Source: Solen grandis (Eukaryota; Mollusca; Bivalvia; Adapedonta; Solenidae). Taken from it: a stretch of 64,000 nucleotides of DNA. This document shows, piece after piece, positions 14,301 through 25,600 of the stretch. Positions within the stretch are counted from its first letter, which is position 1. Every line of letters begins with the position of its first letter. Location: assembly GCA_021229015.1 (NCBI GenBank), contig CM037777.1, positions 50,850,443 to 50,914,442 on the forward strand. Reading direction: 5' to 3'. The notes under the pieces were generated by a model that saw only the letters and a program-made list of their open reading frames with translations, was not told where the DNA came from and did no database searches. Made by a program: the position numbers and the translations under genes.

Positions 14301-14423
14301 GCTGAATTCAACTCCGGTTTCCTGTCCAACTTTCATCAACGAAAGTGCGAGCTTCTCGGAAGAGAATTTTGAGATGAAATCAAGTGAAAGCGTTGTCGAT
14401 GTTTTCGTGAATATAGCAACCAT
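8353..14423 (-). CDS. C2H2 zinc-finger protein, nine fingers, 3-4 coding exons
   Basis: Probable nuclear DNA-binding regulator. Exons (minus strand): 14423-12917, 11477-11304, 10613 onward. The start ATG at 14423 has A at -3 and G at +4. Exon 1 encodes about 502 residues: an N-terminal region (residues 1-70; [20 protein letters not shown] recalls a KH-like fold, inference), a long acidic/basic linker with KRKRKKK-type signals, then fingers 1-5 and the start of finger 6. Introns with GTGAGT and GTCTGT donors interrupt fingers 6 and 8 at the Gly after the second Cys, both in phase 1. Exon 3 completes finger 8, holds finger 9, then a Ser/Pro/Gln-rich tail. The tail can end in exon 3 at TAA 9541-9543. 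Alternatively a donor at 9687 may join exon 4 (8415-8353), which reads [20 protein letters not shown] and stop, giving about 889 residues. Fingers are certain; the last exon is not. No ortholog name is assigned. Confidence 0.85.
9294..9508. mobile_element. TTAA-flanked MITE inside or behind the zinc-finger gene
   Basis: A 215-bp non-coding segment bounded by TTAA with terminal inverted repeats TTAACCCTTAC and GTAAGGGTTAA. It holds an internal palindrome CTGCACATCTGTGCAG. If exon 4 of the zinc-finger gene is real, this MITE lies in its last intron; otherwise it lies in the 3' flank. Confidence 0.7.
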
Positions 14424-14526
14424 GGTTGTTGGTTGTACTCAACTCACACGGATGAAAAATGTATTTTCTCTTTGCATTATTTCAGAGGATACAATATTTG
14501 TAAAATACGTTTTGCAGAACAGATTA

Positions 14527-14552
14527 CACACAGGAAGTTGACGCCATTTTCT
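14527..14552 (-). promoter_or_regulatory. ETS plus YY1-like promoter core of the zinc-finger gene
   Basis: About 110-125 bp upstream of the zinc-finger start codon the minus strand reads AAAATGGCGTCAACTTCCTG. This is a YY1-type AAAATGGCG next to an ETS-type TTCCTG, a pairing known from TATA-less housekeeping promoters. No TATA box is evident. Binding is inference from motif shape. Confidence 0.35.
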
Positions 14553-15222
14553 ATCTTCAGTGAGGAGAACTTTGTATTGGCCGAAAGAGATTTAATTAAT
14601 AGAAAGGATCGTGTGTTTTTTTTATCGCCCAACCGACTTTATTTCAGTTAGTTCCATCAATGAGCTGCTCAGCGCGACATGCTATTTTGGGTACTGATTG
14701 TCCCGCTTCTGCATCTCATGTCATAACCATCTAAAAGTGAGTTAAAATTGAGTTGAAATTAGAATCGGTGACATGTCAAACCGAAAATAGAACGATATCA
14801 CAAATTACGGGTACACATATGTGGACTACTGACACACATAAGGTATGTGTTGCAAAAAAAAAAGGCCCAGGCACGGTACGTGGTATGACATTTCATTTGG
14901 TTATCAGTATTCTTATAGTTAGTGTTGTTACCGTGTCTGTAACGCTGCTTACATGTATTTTACAAATATTGTATCCCTGACCAGAGTGTACAGTTCTTGT
15001 TGATAGTGTTCGAAAGATGTACAAGAGCGTTAAACTGTTTTTAATACTTGACATGATAAGCGGACTATTTAAAAAGATAATTATACACACTGTAATGGAC
15101 AACCTGGGATAGTTTATGATATCTGAGAGATGAATATAATCGCCATTGTATTTAGTGTAATTGCTAATTTAAAGTGTAATATGCGCGGAAATAAATTATA
15201 TAGGACAAGCATTTGAATTTAC
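14553..15222. other. Intergenic
   Basis: No gene or recognisable repeat seen; short open frames here look random. Confidence 0.4.
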
Positions 15223-15555
15223 AAGGTTTCAAAAGTTGGAATGGCATCAGTGCGGAACAATGTCATGGAAACTGTATGGCTATGGCTCTGTACCTGTCTT
15301 ACAACTACTACTGAAGGACTGGAACATTCTCTGAACAATATCTCAAGAAAGCACCCGGGTACGTGTATAGTCAAACTAAAGACAGACTGGAAGGTCAAAG
15401 TGCTTCACCGGACTACTCTATATGTCCGGACAACGCACTTTGGAAAGTCGCGGAGGATGGAAGCATGGACTGTGTGGTCACTATATGTACATCAAGATCA
15501 CCAAACGTCAAACACGCGGTCAGTGAGGGCCATCTCAAGTGTGTCGGAAGTTAGA
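15223..15555 (+). pseudogene. Possible exon or gene relic of unknown Cys-containing protein
   Basis: One frame stays open for about 105 codons except for a single TGA at about codon 28, and ends at TAG (15553-15555). Its composition is protein-like rather than random: GFKSWNGISAEQCHGNCMAM before the TGA, then RTGTFSEQYLKKAPGYVYSQ and, near the end, SICPDNALWKV, DCVVTICTS and HLKCVGS. Six or more Cys suggest an extracellular protein. I do not recognise the family. The TGA could mean decay, a missed intron or (less likely) recoding. The local GC is higher than in flanking DNA. A splice acceptor at the left edge is not convincing. Confidence 0.35.
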
Positions 15556-17712
15556 GAACTACAATTGTGAGACAAGGTATATGATGTCTCAGACATATGC
15601 AGCATGTCTATGGAATTTCTCATTTCAGAATGACAAATAATCAGATTCATGTTTACGTTTTATATATATGTATATACATACCCTACAAACAAGTAACTAT
15701 AAAATCGAAATTATTTGAATTATTATGGAACACCAAAACCTACCAACATCATATATTTTTGCATTAATAGTTCCCATAACATTATCTTGAATGAAACATG
15801 CCAATCTTAAACACGTTAATTATTTGTGTCATTTTTAACTAACTGCTCGAAAAACCAGGCCGTATGTAAGCGTCAGTTTACATCTTTAAGTGATTGGTTT
15901 TATTGTCTCGCGAGTTAACAATTTGTCACACCCAGGGCCATTAATCATACCCATCAGCTCGGCACCTGTCTGACACGCATACATACCCGGACCAACTAAC
16001 CCGGGTAACCCTTTATTTATTGGGGAATATGTTTATGGTGATGTTTGGAGAGAAAAATTAACCCATTTGCTTGGCCAGTGGGGAATCGTCCGAACCCGAT
16101 TTTACCTGAGTACATATTGACAGCTGGACTCCGCCGTCATCTCTACAAACTGTGTCCATGATCATAGCGGGACAGAAGGTAGTGGCGTATTACAAGTGAA
16201 GCTTTTACAGCTGCAAGTTCTCCGTGATTTGTGACATCAGTCTTGATACTATAACCTCAGTACATTACTGTGAGTATGACTGTTAATACCCCTGGATTCA
16301 AATCTACAAGATCAAATACAATGGCCATATTCCTATCCATGTATTAAATGTTAACAATAACGCTGACTGCAATACAAGTGCACTTTCTGACTGCCAGTTC
16401 CAAAATCTTGATATTCTTATTGACTGGAGGAGAATTTAGAATAATCAAGTTATGGTTACACCGGGATCTCTTAATACTACAAAGACCCTGGTTACACGTA
16501 CGCCCAAACTAACAGGCACATATAAATGTTGGGGTTTCTATTGCAGAAACGATAACTTAGATGAAGAGTGGTTTAATACTACTCGCTAATAGAAACAGTT
16601 ACAGCTGCGGACTTCCATCTCCTTCCGATGAATGACTAATGATACTGTACTCCACTTTTGAGAAGCCGGGCAGACTACTTTGAAATCTCGGTAAAGATGG
16701 GTTAAACATCTTCAGTTTATTTTGTAATTTTTTCACCGATTCATGCACATTGTTATTACACTAAAAATGGTCCGATGAGGATAAAGAAAAAGTTATTTGT
16801 TTCCACTAACATTTCCCAAAAATAGGGTAGGTAGGTCGAACATTTTTATTTTCCTTTTTTTCTTACGTTTCCTTATTTTTGAAGAGGATTTAATGAAACA
16901 TGAGTAGCCGAATGTTTGGAAAAAAGTTTATGGTCGGTAGACTCGGTATAAAAAAAAATGGGTCGAACGGATTATTGAATATTTTTTTAATATCATACAT
17001 AATGCACACGAGTCATCTGAATATATTGCATTAGGAATGTTATCACACCACACCACAAAAAAATAAACAAATAGATATATAAATAAATAATAAAAAAAAG
17101 GTTACAAAGTTCGTTGGAGACAAGAGACGTCCACGACAATTCCGTGTCAAACTGTGGTATCGTAGAGAAGAGTTAGTATTAGTTGTAAGAATATTGTTTC
17201 TCAATTAACGTAAAAAGAAAGAATTTTACACATGAACGAATTATAAAAATACATTCTGATCCGGATATTTTATTACTAATTATATTATATTTGTGAATGT
17301 ACCAGTATACATTAAAACAAATCATTCACATTTTTTCTTAAATCTCGCATCGGGAACTTGAATAAATATACAATAAGCGACAAAGTGACCGAAATTTCAG
17401 GAGGAGATATTGTTTTGGTTTTGTCCGTCTGTCAATCCTCCCCACCCCTTTTTAGAGCCATATCTTAAAAGCAATATGAGCTTAAGAGTCACATAACTTC
17501 AAAAGAATATTCACCAACATTCAAATCAGGATACCTGGGATTTTGATTTTTGTACACCCAATATGTGAAGAGTTATTGCCCTTGAATTATTTAAAAATAG
17601 CTTTGTCGCAAATATTTCAAAAGCCATTCGAGCAGGAGCCTTAACTTTATAGGAATGTTTACCAGCATGCAAAGTAACACACATGAGGTTTCTTTGCTGC
17701 CATCACCCCATA
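15556..17712. other. Intergenic, no gene seen
   Basis: AT-rich with simple A/T runs. 17400-17700 resembles an old dispersed repeat (GAGTTATTGCCC-type sentences similar to those at 40.5-41.0 kb). Nothing coding could be supported. Confidence 0.4.
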
Positions 17713-17812
17713 NNNNNNNNNNNNNNNNNNNNNNNNNNNNNNNNNNNNNNNNNNNNNNNNNNNNNNNNNNNNNNNNNNNNNNNNNNNNNNNNNNNNNNNN
17801 NNNNNNNNNNNN
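17713..17812. other. Assembly gap (100 N)
   Basis: Exactly 100 unknown bases, the usual placeholder for a scaffold join of unknown length. Any open frame crossing it is meaningless. Confidence 0.99.
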
Positions 17813-18551
17813 AAATACGAAAATATACGTGTATATTAGATTGCAAATGTATTCATACTTGCTATAATAAAATAAAGCAATTAAAACGAGTTTGATTACT
17901 TTATTTTTCTTGTTTATTTTTACCTATTTTCATAACAAAATCAATACCAAGATGCGACTCGAAGTTAAAAAATAAAAAGGTCGAGGGGTGATGGATAACT
18001 GATTTCAGTTCTTTTTAACCCTTAATAAGGTCAAGCTATATCGGTGTATGAATACAAAGTATCACAATATGATACCGCGGGACATTATACTGGTAATTTG
18101 GCATTTTATACATGATAATTTTAATTCAAAATATCAAAACAGAGGGAGTATGACAAAATGATTTATGATGTTATATCACGGATTGTGACTGTATTTATAT
18201 TAAAAGTGTATGTATAAATACATGTCATGACAGACTATATGTTTGCATGTGTTGAAATTTTGAGTATGGCCGGTAGACCTTATTATAAAAAAACCTTGAC
18301 TTTGCACGGATTGAATCGGAAAGCAACATATAGGTTTGACTTTAAGCACTTTTTGTTCTAGAATTGTAAAATGAGTTTTTCCTGACCTGATAATACTAAA
18401 ACTAACGTCATAATACATAAGAGACCGCCCCTGAACAAGTAAGTTATTGAAAAAATGTATATATTATCATGAATTTGCATTATATGTTCAAAAACGACAC
18501 ACTATATTTACTGACCGAAATGTTTGGTTCTGTCCTCAAGTCCTGAATAAT

Positions 18552-19540
18552 TCAACACTTTTTGTCCTTTCTAGCAAAATAGCAGTTAGAACCAAATTTA
18601 TCGAACGATCGAGGATCATGTCCAGCTAAAGACTTGAGGAAATAAGGATCTTGGAAAGGGTATAATCCAAAACCTTCAAGAAAGTCGACAATTTTCTGAC
18701 TGGTTTCCTTTTTTGTGTGAAATACAATTTCCATCGCTATGAAGCAAACATTCACACGTCGAAAGAAATCTCGTCCTCCGAGTAGTGCTTTGTACTCGAA
18801 ACCTTCGATGTCCATCTTCATATACAGTGATTTATTCTCCAGATTGAACTCATCGACCAGGTCATCTAGGGTAATGGTCCTAACAGTGTAATCAACAGTG
18901 CCTTTCTCGTTTTCACTTATTACACGAGTACCCCTATATTATCTTTAGTTGTTAACAATCGGATGTTTTCATGTCGATCTGAAACGGCATTCCAGAGCAG
19001 AGTAACGTTTTCTTCTTGACGTATGAGATGCAACGACTTACTCAGGAGTTGAAGATTTGATCGAAGTGCATCTATTGCAATCACTTTCGACCCTAATTTG
19101 TTCACGTACAAGGTATAAGTTCCGATGTTACTACCAACATCCAGGAACAACATTTGTGGATGGGACAGAAGCGTGCCACCGATTGCATTTAGAGCATATC
19201 CTTCCCACTCTCCCGTGAGTTTTAATGACTTTGAGATATATATGTCATCATCCGGTTTGTAAATACATATGAGTGTTGAATTCGCTACGCTAGTATGGTG
19301 AATCTTCATAGTAACACATTCTGATACAACATGTTCAATAGTTTCATTGAACACTTGAATTGGGCTGTGTTTGTTTCGCAGAGATACAATACGCTGTGCC
19401 TTTTCAGAGGAGGCCATGGTGAATCGCCCCATTTTATAATCATCTTTAAGATTTAAATATATGATCACAAAAATAACTGTTGACAAAACCACTAACAATC
19501 TACATTTCCTCCCAAATGATATTTCTGATATCAATGTCAT
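18552..19540 (-). pseudogene. FkbM-family methyltransferase, type II membrane form, with a one-base frameshift
   Basis: SAM-dependent methyltransferase of the FkbM (Methyltransf_21) type. From ATG 19540 it reads a short cytosolic tail, a membrane segment (CRLLVVLSTVIFVIIYL), then a luminal domain with motif I MLFLDVGSNIGTYTLYV, the acidic motif VIAIDAL, and later LYMKMDIEGFEYKAL (the MKxDxEG signature), ending at TGA 18554-18552 near residue 329. The frame breaks once, within the C run 18931-18934 (G run on the coding strand): before it the frame runs to a stop eight nucleotides later, after it the next frame carries on as GTRVISENEKG. One extra base in the run would restore the reading, so this is either a sequencing/assembly slip or a recent pseudogene. 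A splice acceptor (TTTCCATTTCAG) ends near 19583, so a 5' UTR exon probably lies upstream. Confidence 0.75.
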
Positions 19541-19671
19541 TACTCTCCAGGTTTGTTTAATTTCCAAAATTGCTTTTGTCTCTGAAATGGAAACATATAC
19601 CATGAGCTTCTGCAAACTAACGCAACATAAAATGAATGGTTTATTGTCAAAATGTTATTAGTAAGTAAATA

Positions 19672-19711
19672 ACACACACACACACACACGCACACACACA
19701 CACACACACAC
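19672..19711. repeat. (AC)n microsatellite
   Basis: About 20 AC units with one interruption, in the upstream intron or flank of the FkbM gene. Confidence 0.95.
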
Positions 19712-19999
19712 GTAACGATGGCAATCATTATATTGTGATAAATTCCTATAACATTGATAATTATAATAATACAATATCATAGAAAAACTCTCAAAAGATT
19801 CTACGTATCCATTCCTAAATTATCATAGTAATTACATTAAAATTAAACTAAATCAAAAAAAAAAAAGATAATTCATCAAAATTAAGTCAAAATTAACTAA
19901 GTCTAAATAAACTTACATTAGCTGTTCATTTTTAGGATAATCCAAATGAATAACACCGGTAGACTAAACTAAATACGAATAAATTCGTTCGTTATTTTC

Positions 20000-21590
20000 G
20001 ATGACAGGTGTCACTGAAGCTGTTGGATGTATGAACAGTGTAGTGTTGTCGCTATGCGCATGCGTCCTACGCTTAGAGAGTACCTTGCCTGCAACAATTA
20101 AACCAAATAGAGAAATTAGCTTACGTACAATTAGCCAGGTCCCCTATAAGGTAGGAACTTTGTTCTTACCTTGTTTAAATATAATTGAAATTGTATACAG
20201 ATATAATAATTGAAGCAGCGGTTACTTTGGAGCCTTATTATATGTTCTTAGAGATTCCTACCATCTTGGAAACCATTTGTTTTTGGCTAATAACACTGCA
20301 TTCTCGTGTCAAAAACTTAGTGGGGGGATTTGATAGGTTAAGTTTCCTTTCCTGTTGGTCTCTTACTCTATTTGTACTCATGGTTTTGCAGGTATTGAAT
20401 ATTACTTAACATACATGGTTTGCGTACACATACTGTTTTCGATGCATGTGGCCTTACAAACTGCACTTATTTCCCATAACTTAAACTGTTGTTTATTTAA
20501 GATGGTAGTAGTGACCAAGAGCCATTCCTTGGACTCTAACCCAATCTGAAACAAAGGCCCTGTACTCTGATGGTCATTACGGTTGTGGTTAGAGGCCCAG
20601 CCTCTTACCATATGATTGTGGTATGCCAGGTCAGTCTTGAGGATCTGCAGAGGCCACTTGAAGAAGCGTGACTTCTGTTTAGATTTCTTTCAGGTAAATC
20701 TCTCTGATAAGTACCAGGTTATTGAAAGGGGGAGTTAGGTAGGTATAGATAATTAGCCCCATAGTTATTGAGGACGGTTACTGTGCTGTGTATATGTCAG
20801 TGCAGTTGGTATAGGTGGAGGACAGGAAACAGACGACCTGCATTACAAGGTATGGTCCGCGTAGGATTGGGCTTGTGTGGTGTTTGTTGAGTCATCTTGG
20901 GGGATTTATCAGGTAGTTCTCTGGGATAACTGTTCCATGCATTGCCTGTAGGTACAGACAAGACCAGTTAATCTGGGACTCAGAGGGAACTGAACATCTG
21001 CAATACTGAAGCGCTTTTTATTGCAGTCCACTGCCTTAGCTCTGTAAACTAGAATGACCCTTTGTTCTGGTTACGGGTGTTTTCGATTTTGCCATTGGTG
21101 AGGAATGGCAAGGAGAAGGGGAAGACACTGTTTTGTTGCTAGGAGCTGGTGATAGTGGTGCAGTTTTGGGCACTGCTGTTTCAGGCAGACATGTGCGGTG
21201 TACCGTGGCTGCTGTAGCCTCGAGTTGTTGATAAACTTTCGAGAGCCGCAGGGGCAGTTTCTGAGATAACATGAAGAGCTTTCTTAGGTTAAACATGGTA
21301 ATAAGGCACCATGCATGTCAGCGAGCATTCAAATGCTTTAGCGTTTTCCAGAAATATAGCTGAGGTAGCTTACGATGCAGAGTTCCGACCCGGCCAGTTG
21401 CCCAGTGGTTGGTGCAGGGACTGGAGGGACGCCCATGACGAGTGGTAGAGGTATAATGAAGAGGTAGACCTGGCAGTACCATTAGTAACCGGGAATAAGA
21501 GGCAGGCCTGTCTCCTGTCGTGCTGGTCAGGACAGTAAGATTAGGCCCGATAGTGGATCAAAGCAAAACAATGAAAAATCCTCTGATATA
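20000..21590 (+). mobile_element. 5' region of a decayed non-LTR retrotransposon, or an adjoining older copy
   Basis: GC-richer than its surroundings and without an intact frame. A segment at 20046-20125 (GCGCATGCGTCCTACGC...AGAGAAATTA) resembles 27880-27965. A segment at 21510-21535 (GGCCTGTCTCCTGTCG...GACAGTAAG) resembles 27612-27648. Both pairs are in direct orientation, so sequence related to the element's 3' flank also stands at its 5' side. Confidence 0.4.
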
Positions 21591-21867
21591 TGAGATCACA
21601 CAAAAGATATATTCTTATCAATTAATTTTAGGACATTTCAATTATCCAAACATAGACCTGGAAACGTACAACATAAGAGGAGAAACAACAAATTTTCCAG
21701 AATACAAATGTGTAAACTGGACAATTACTGATATCAGATTGTGAAGGAACCAATAAGATTTAGAGAAAAAAAACACGAATATATTAGATCTAATAATGAT
21801 AAACAAAGAGAATATGATTGGAGATTTAAAAGTACAAAGTCCGTTAGGTAGAAGTGACCACTGTATA

Positions 21868-23072
21868 CGAGGGTTGATTCAAATATCCGTAGACTTGCTT
21901 ATTCTTTTAAATATTTGCAGTGTGTATACATGCTGGTGTCAAAATAAATGGTTATCTCTTCTGTATCGCCAATCGTAGTCGTAAAGATTATTTTGTTGGT
22001 AAAATATGTGATTGCATTACCATAGTAACGCTTCAACGCCCCCGTCTATTATTTGCTCAGATATTTAAAAGTATATGTCTCTTCAAAATAGGAAAACTGG
22101 TCCTAATTTCAATATATTTTCGTCATAATGTACTTATATATTTCGTTATCATCATAAGAAAATCTGACTTAATTTTAACTTTATTTTGCGCAATAATAAC
22201 AATTTAAATACTGACGGTCGTCACGTTCGCTTTGTAATAATGGACATCGAGAACCGGACGGAATTTCACGCAAACATTATTTTTTGCAGATATTTTGGAA
22301 AGACACCAACGAAAACGTTTAAACTACTAGAACAAACTAGCAGAAAGGGGTCAGTTAGCAGGACACTTGTGTTTAAATGACATAGGACATTTTCGGAATG
22401 CCGAGAATATCTCGACGGCGATCACAGATGTGACCGTGATCAAACGCCGAGAGCGGCATCCATGACGTCAGTCTGCAGTGCCTTGAAGAGTGATAGAGGA
22501 CTGACCTTGGACTGACCGACGTAGGTTAAGGAACGGTACAAAAACATTTTTGAATATAGTCTGAACATTGGACAGGTATGTAATATTTTAATGCTTTATC
22601 TTATTTGTTTTTGACTTTAATTAATATATAATTAGATTATAACAACTGACCACAAATTCTGCCGTGGAGAATGAAAAATATCAAAATGTATTATTTCAGG
22701 TTAATGTGAGACGCGCAAACCTAAAAGCCATGGAATGCAGCTATGGGCAATTGAATCTAAATACTCATATATTATAAAAAAGAAAATGAATTCATCGCCA
22801 CGAACGCTACATTAACCATGAAGGACGATACTTGTAAAATATTGAAATGTCATCTACCCAGAGAGAACAAAAATATTTCTGTGATGTCAACGACGTCGTT
22901 TTCGGGACGTTGATGTGGGGCGATAGTGCAAACATGTGTTGTTTGTAACGAACAGTACTCCTATATACCTGAATCGATTTTTATAAATTTTCTGTTGAGA
23001 TAAAGGAAGGTTCATAGATTATGGATACGTGTATTTGATCAAGTAGTCTACGATCTTCTGGATCAACCCTCG
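21868..23072 (+). mobile_element. mariner-type DNA transposon relic inserted in the non-LTR endonuclease
   Basis: The ends are imperfect inverted repeats of about 30 bp (CGAGGGTTGATTCAAATATC at the left; right end reverse complement begins CGAGGGTTGATCCAG), flanked by TA duplications at 21866-21867 and 23073-23074. Removing it joins GACCACTGTATA to TTACAGTGTAAT and restores the host element's reading frame. The inside carries a transposase N-terminus (22240-22515); the remaining 550 bp show no recognisable catalytic D,D motifs. Confidence 0.75.
22240..22515 (+). pseudogene. mariner transposase N-terminal fragment
   Basis: Starts at ATG 22240. Residues FCRYFGKTPTKTFKLLEQ, then SVSRTLVFK, a TGA where the family has Trp (22378-22380), then HRTFSECREYLDGDHRCDRD, ending at TGA 22515. 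This is the N-terminal helix-turn-helix DNA-binding part of Tc1/mariner transposases, where KTPTETFKLL, SR..VF.W and a basic tail recur. The catalytic domain is not detectable, so the protein is dead. Confidence 0.65.
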
Positions 23073-24559
23073 TATTACAGTGTAATTTCACAGATTATAC
23101 TGTTGGTAACAAAATGACTAGACCCAAAAATGCGATGAGAAAAAAAGACCTTGAAAAAATCAAAAAAATCAAGAAAAGTGAAAACTGGGAAGAGATTCTA
23201 AAGGATGTTGTCCATATCGACGAAAATTTGAAAATTTTTAAAGGACAAAATAAAAGAGATTGAAGAAAAATATGTACCGGTAAAACATTCCAAGAAGAAG
23301 ATAATGGTATTCCTGTGGACAAAGAAACGAGGGAATGATAAAAAATAATCATAGGTTAGCAAGAAAAGCTGTCAAAACTAAAGACAAGTAGGTACAGAGG
23401 AGTACTGAAGAGCAACAAATAAGTTGAGGAAAACACGATTTATTAGGATGGACTTTGAAAAGAAATTAGCAAAAGAGTCCTAAGAAAACCCAAAAGAAAT
23501 TCGGAAATACATTAAATCGAAATCAAACAAGGAAACTGTTGGTGAACTTTACATGGACTTAAAAAAGACCCATAATCAAGAAAAACAATTAACGACTAGA
23601 AGTCGTTTGTTTAAGATACAAACGAAGCGGCTTTCCGTTTGCTTATTTCAAAGGTATTAAATATATAAGTTAATACAAAAAATGAAATAATGATGCATAA
23701 TAATGTATGATTTAATACGTAAATCATCATTATCTTAAATATATACTTAGGATTATGTTAAAAAATAAGCTTTAATCTTTTTTTTTCATCTTCTTAAGAA
23801 GATATTGAGAAAGCATAAATATGATAGCTTTACTATCATTCAGGAAAAAAACAACAACAAAAAAAACAACAAAAAAACAGGAACATTTTAAGATTACACT
23901 ATCCTCAAGAATTGTTTTCTTACGATATTCAATCGATTTTAATTTTTTTTATTCTTTATTTAATATCTTTTTCTTTGTAAGCATATGACTTAACATGTAT
24001 TCATTGCAATTTGATCCACAATTGGAATTGTAAAAAAGAAAAAAATACTTTAAAATCGATTACTTTCAACCTTTAAATTGATTGAGTTTTACATTTGCAA
24101 AATAAGATGGAAACAAAGGCAGAGATGTAAGCAAAATAATGAAAATAATTTCTTATTTCTATGTAATTAACGTTATAAAAGTCTTGGAACTTTCAACTAT
24201 TCATTTGCTTTGTATATTTGCTTATTTTTACAGATTTAGAAAAAGAAACCGTTAAACATTTAGAAAACATAAAAAATCGATAGGAAGATATACATGTATT
24301 TGTCATTTTCTTCAGATTTGCAGAAAGCCGTGATAGCAAATGCAATAAGATATCCGTAAAGGCTTTCTGGCTCTACTATAATTATACTAATTCATCGTAA
24401 CTGCGACTCATTTACTCAAAAACGTATCACAATTCACTATTCAACGCAGGCATTCATTCCTGCAAAAGAACAATCGGATCTTGCTCAATCAACCCAATGA
24501 CCACTTACATTTCTTTCTGCAAATTAATTGATTTCCATGAATTAGCCCTTTTACGAAAA

Positions 24560-25600
24560 ACATGTATAAGTCATATTTGATAACGTAATCACTTGAAATT
24601 TTCTGGACTTTTTGCGCATGTTAAGGTACGGCATAATTACTTATTTAAAGTTAATATAAACAATCTTTTGATCTTTTTAATATATTTTGCTTACACATCA
24701 ATGTTGTCATAAACAAGTTACACAACATAAATTCCTTAAGTTATGCTTAAGATTGACATCAATACTCATGACGCTGGAGCGCGAATACGTATTGAAATGT
24801 ATGATTTTTATATTTTATCGACGTCAAAATCAAGTGACTAAAGAAAAATATCTTTTTTGCAAGGACATGTTCAGCTCACGTTCTATTAATCAAGAAAAAA
24901 AAGTATCTTCAAGAATGCGAAATGGTTTGTTTTCACATTTTCAAGTATGCATCCCATCAAACATGAATAACTGCCATGTTTGATGACGTAATCACTTGAA
25001 ATTTTCAAGACCTTATGAACGTACTAAGTTTCGACATTTTTGAAAAGTTAATGTTCATTGGTCTAATTGGCGATTTTATATGATTTTTCAAAATAATTCT
25101 TGCTTAAGTATGCATGACGTCATAATCACGTGACAAAACAAACATTTCTTGCTGTATGCATCACTTCAATTTTAACTCTATCAATTCTGAAGATATAATT
25201 AAGATTGACTTTAAATTCATTCAGAGCGAAAGATATCTTTAAAAAGATTTTTTTGTCTTTTTGATGACGTCATAACCACGTGACTAAATTGAAAATCATT
25301 TAGAAAATAGATGTAAACTTCTATGCCGATATGCTGTCCAATTTTCATGCTTGTAACGCATCAGAGGGCTTTGTAACATTTAAATTTAATTTTTGACTAA
25401 AGTTCGAAACTCGGTATTGCCATGAAATCTTAATCTTTTCGAATTTGGAAATTTAAATGCCAAAGTGCACATCTACACCCTAAAATACATCTTTTGTAAA
25501 AATATCAAGATAATCGGACCAATAATGAAGGCTCTAGAGCGCGAACAAACTTTTGAAGCTGACGTCAAATCTGACGTCATATGACGCCAATGAAAACTGA
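24560..25600. repeat. Diverged repeats carrying a CRE plus E-box compound motif
   Basis: A sentence of the form TGACGTCATAATCACGTGAC recurs at about 24578, 24820, 24981, 25115 and 25265, with a double TGACGTCA at 25560-25585. Spacing is 130-240 bp. No gene is seen. The stretch sits between two parts of the decayed non-LTR element. Confidence 0.45.

Noticed and set aside
17655..17895. Open frames spanning the N gap
   Set aside because: They cross 100 unknown bases and have no support on either side.
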